The notes beneath the pieces were generated by a model. The model was not told the origin of the DNA. It saw only the letters and a list, made by a program, of their open reading frames with translations, and searched no databases. From the NCBI RefSeq assembly GCF_965363235.1, contig NC_134839.1:114384517-114448516 (forward strand): a stretch of 64,000 nt of DNA, given 5' to 3'. The DNA is from Mytilus galloprovincialis. Its lineage: Eukaryota; Mollusca; Bivalvia; Mytilida; Mytilidae. Of the stretch, positions 62,060-64,000 are shown piece after piece; the first letter of the stretch is position 1, and each line of letters begins with the position of its first letter. The translations under genes were made by a program, and so were the position numbers.

Positions 62060-64000
62060 GTTACGATTTTATGATTAATTTTGGGACAATATATACACTG
62101 TCCTATAGAAACAAGCACGCACAAATCATGAGAGAAACTATATGTGAGTAAAAGTTAATTGAATTAGCAAAGTTAATATCCTTTGGTCTCGAATGTATGT
62201 TAACTAATTAATGTGTTTTTATAGGCTAGCTCAAATCCTCATCCAAATAATATAATCTATATGTATAATCCCTTCCTACCACACCAAGATTTAATGCCGA
62301 GCGGTAGACATATTTAAGGTACTAATTAAGTATAATTAAATGAACAATAGATAACAATAATTAATCATAAATGTGCAAAGATTTAAAAACATTTTTTTTT
62401 TCTTTATTCGTACAATTATATTCCGCTTCGGTAGAGTTATCTTTAGATAGTTTCAGATATTAATTAATACATGGGCTTCAAAAGTCTAAATGAAAGTGTT
62501 CTCGTACATTTTTTTGCCTAATAAAGACAATCAAAATGATTTGGTAAAGCTATTTCTAATTTCTAAGTTCCCCTTTTTTTATGAGAATTAAATCAAGGAC
62601 AAGAGGTGTATATCATTTTATTCTGACACATGAATTAAGTTTCCCGTCTTTAACCGAAAACTGTTTATTTCTTAGTAAATTAATTTATTTGAATTCAAAT
62701 AAATAATAGCACCAAATATATTTTAATAATTCCACGGCGATCTATTTTTATTTGTCACCTGTATTTTTAATGTGTGTATTAAATGCTCCCTTGTTTTATA
62801 ATCCACTGCTCCGAATAGACAGTCACACCTGGCAAGGTGTGCCCTAGAGGCGTGGTTAAATACCGAAGTGCAAATAACAATTTACCTTTAAACAAGCCAT
62901 CTACGAGTATTGCCACAGAACCGTGAATACACACATTGTATAAACCTAGTCATAGCAGAGATAGTAAAAGGGCAATAAGAGTACACCAAATTATTGTCTT
63001 TACAGATTATTGTACTTTAATTTGTTCACCTTATCAGTCCGAAAATGCATTAATTAAAAATAATTTTATAACTTTTTGTGTTGTCTAAAAAAATAATTCG
63101 AATATATACGTTTAACATAGAAAATTTATCTCATGAATGTGTACAATTGCACGTCTGTGCGTTTTATCTTCTTATTATCGGCTGGTAATTAGATAAAGCA
63201 TAAGTCATCGGCGCGCTTACGATTACGTTAAAATATGATTAAAAACCAAGACTTTTAATGATTGTATTTTAAATCCCGGCATGCAAAAACCAGGAGAAAA
63301 CGTCACGACCTACAGGAAGTAGTTAATATTTTTTCATTAATTATTGAATTTCTCCTTTATTACTGCACATTTAGCGATAAAACTTTGTAAATATATATTT
63401 TATGTCATTATGAACATATTTAAACCATAAGAAAAAAATCGCGAATTTTCCCTATAACGTTCCTGTTAGTATTTTTTTTCAAATCTATACTATTAAACGA
63501 GAAGACCTCATTTTGTGTGTCGCTTCTCTTCCTTCCACAGTAAATCAATCATCATGCCTCTGTGTCCTATAGGTAACATGCATAGTCGCATTTGTCATCC
63601 ATTCTTATGATTATTCAGATTGAGATATTTTGGGAGAAAAACTACAAAAAAGGAGTCCGGATATGATTCCGTCATCGGACTGATCTTTAGTCATATATAA
63701 GACTTCCGGTTTGCACAAATACAACCAATGGTATGATAGATAACAAAAATGAAAAATAAATAGGCCAATCAGAGCGTTCTTCATATCATGGTGTTTAGAT
63801 CGCAAGAACCACAACTATTATACCTCCTTATAGAGAACAATAATTTTTCGCGTCTATCTACATGTAAACTACGATTATACTACTTGAATATATAGAGACT
63901 CTCTGTATTCTTCCTACTGTTTTCTTTGAATGTTTACTATTTAAGGGGTCATACCAGTTGCATATATATAAAAAAGGAAAACGTGACACAAGTACAACCA
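62060..64000. other. No gene recognised
   Basis: AT-rich. 63490-63535 (TATTAAACGAGAAGACCTCAT, GTGTGTCGCTTCTCTTCC) looks like the start of another dispersed bivalve repeat, but no second copy is present here for comparison. Confidence 0.4.

Overview
The window looks like nuclear DNA from a marine bivalve mollusc, most likely a mussel (Mytilidae). Host genes are intron-rich with GT..AG boundaries. Non-coding DNA is AT-rich and packed with minisatellites, MITE-like elements and dispersed repeats of types I associate with mussel genomes. The organism call is inference; no rRNA, tRNA or mitochondrial marker was found to confirm it.

Four host genes can be supported. (1) 225-1973 (+): a large 3'-terminal exon encoding a coiled-coil protein of unknown function. 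(2) 13420-10299 (-): a three-exon, four-EF-hand calmodulin-like protein, complete at 137 aa. (3) 46368-18386 (-): a ten-exon PLP-dependent aminotransferase, complete at 418 aa, with every exon phase consistent. (4) 54449-55177 (+): a two-exon secreted single-VWC-domain protein of 83 aa. Weaker coding traces lie at 56827 (possible first exon), 60120-60290 (zinc-finger-like) and 61840-62055 (broken, P2X7-C-like).

Mobile DNA dominates. Intron 1 of the aminotransferase holds a nearly intact Ty3/gypsy LTR retrotransposon (35491-45155, + strand). Its LTRs differ at one base apart from an 874-bp MITE inserted in the 3' LTR. It has a tRNA-Gln-type primer-binding site, a PNMA-like gag, and a full protease-RT-RNaseH-integrase pol reached through a textbook UUUAAAC -1 frameshift signal with a possible pseudoknot. 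A third ORF sits in the env position and looks like a derived SGNH hydrolase. Intron 5 holds a 1.76-kb hAT-like element containing two smaller related elements. Upstream of the aminotransferase start is a decayed Penelope-like reverse transcriptase broken by two nested insertions.

Most long ORFs in the repeat-rich parts (2.6-6.6, 26.2-26.5, 29.8-33.1, 53.6-54.1 kb) are artefacts of tandem repeats whose period is a multiple of three. The most unusual host-side pattern is that two introns of the aminotransferase gene, and less clearly one intron of the EF-hand gene, begin with tandem arrays of the gene's own 5' splice-site region, giving long series of decoy donors. In intron 4 the first decoy would add exactly 14 codons in frame.
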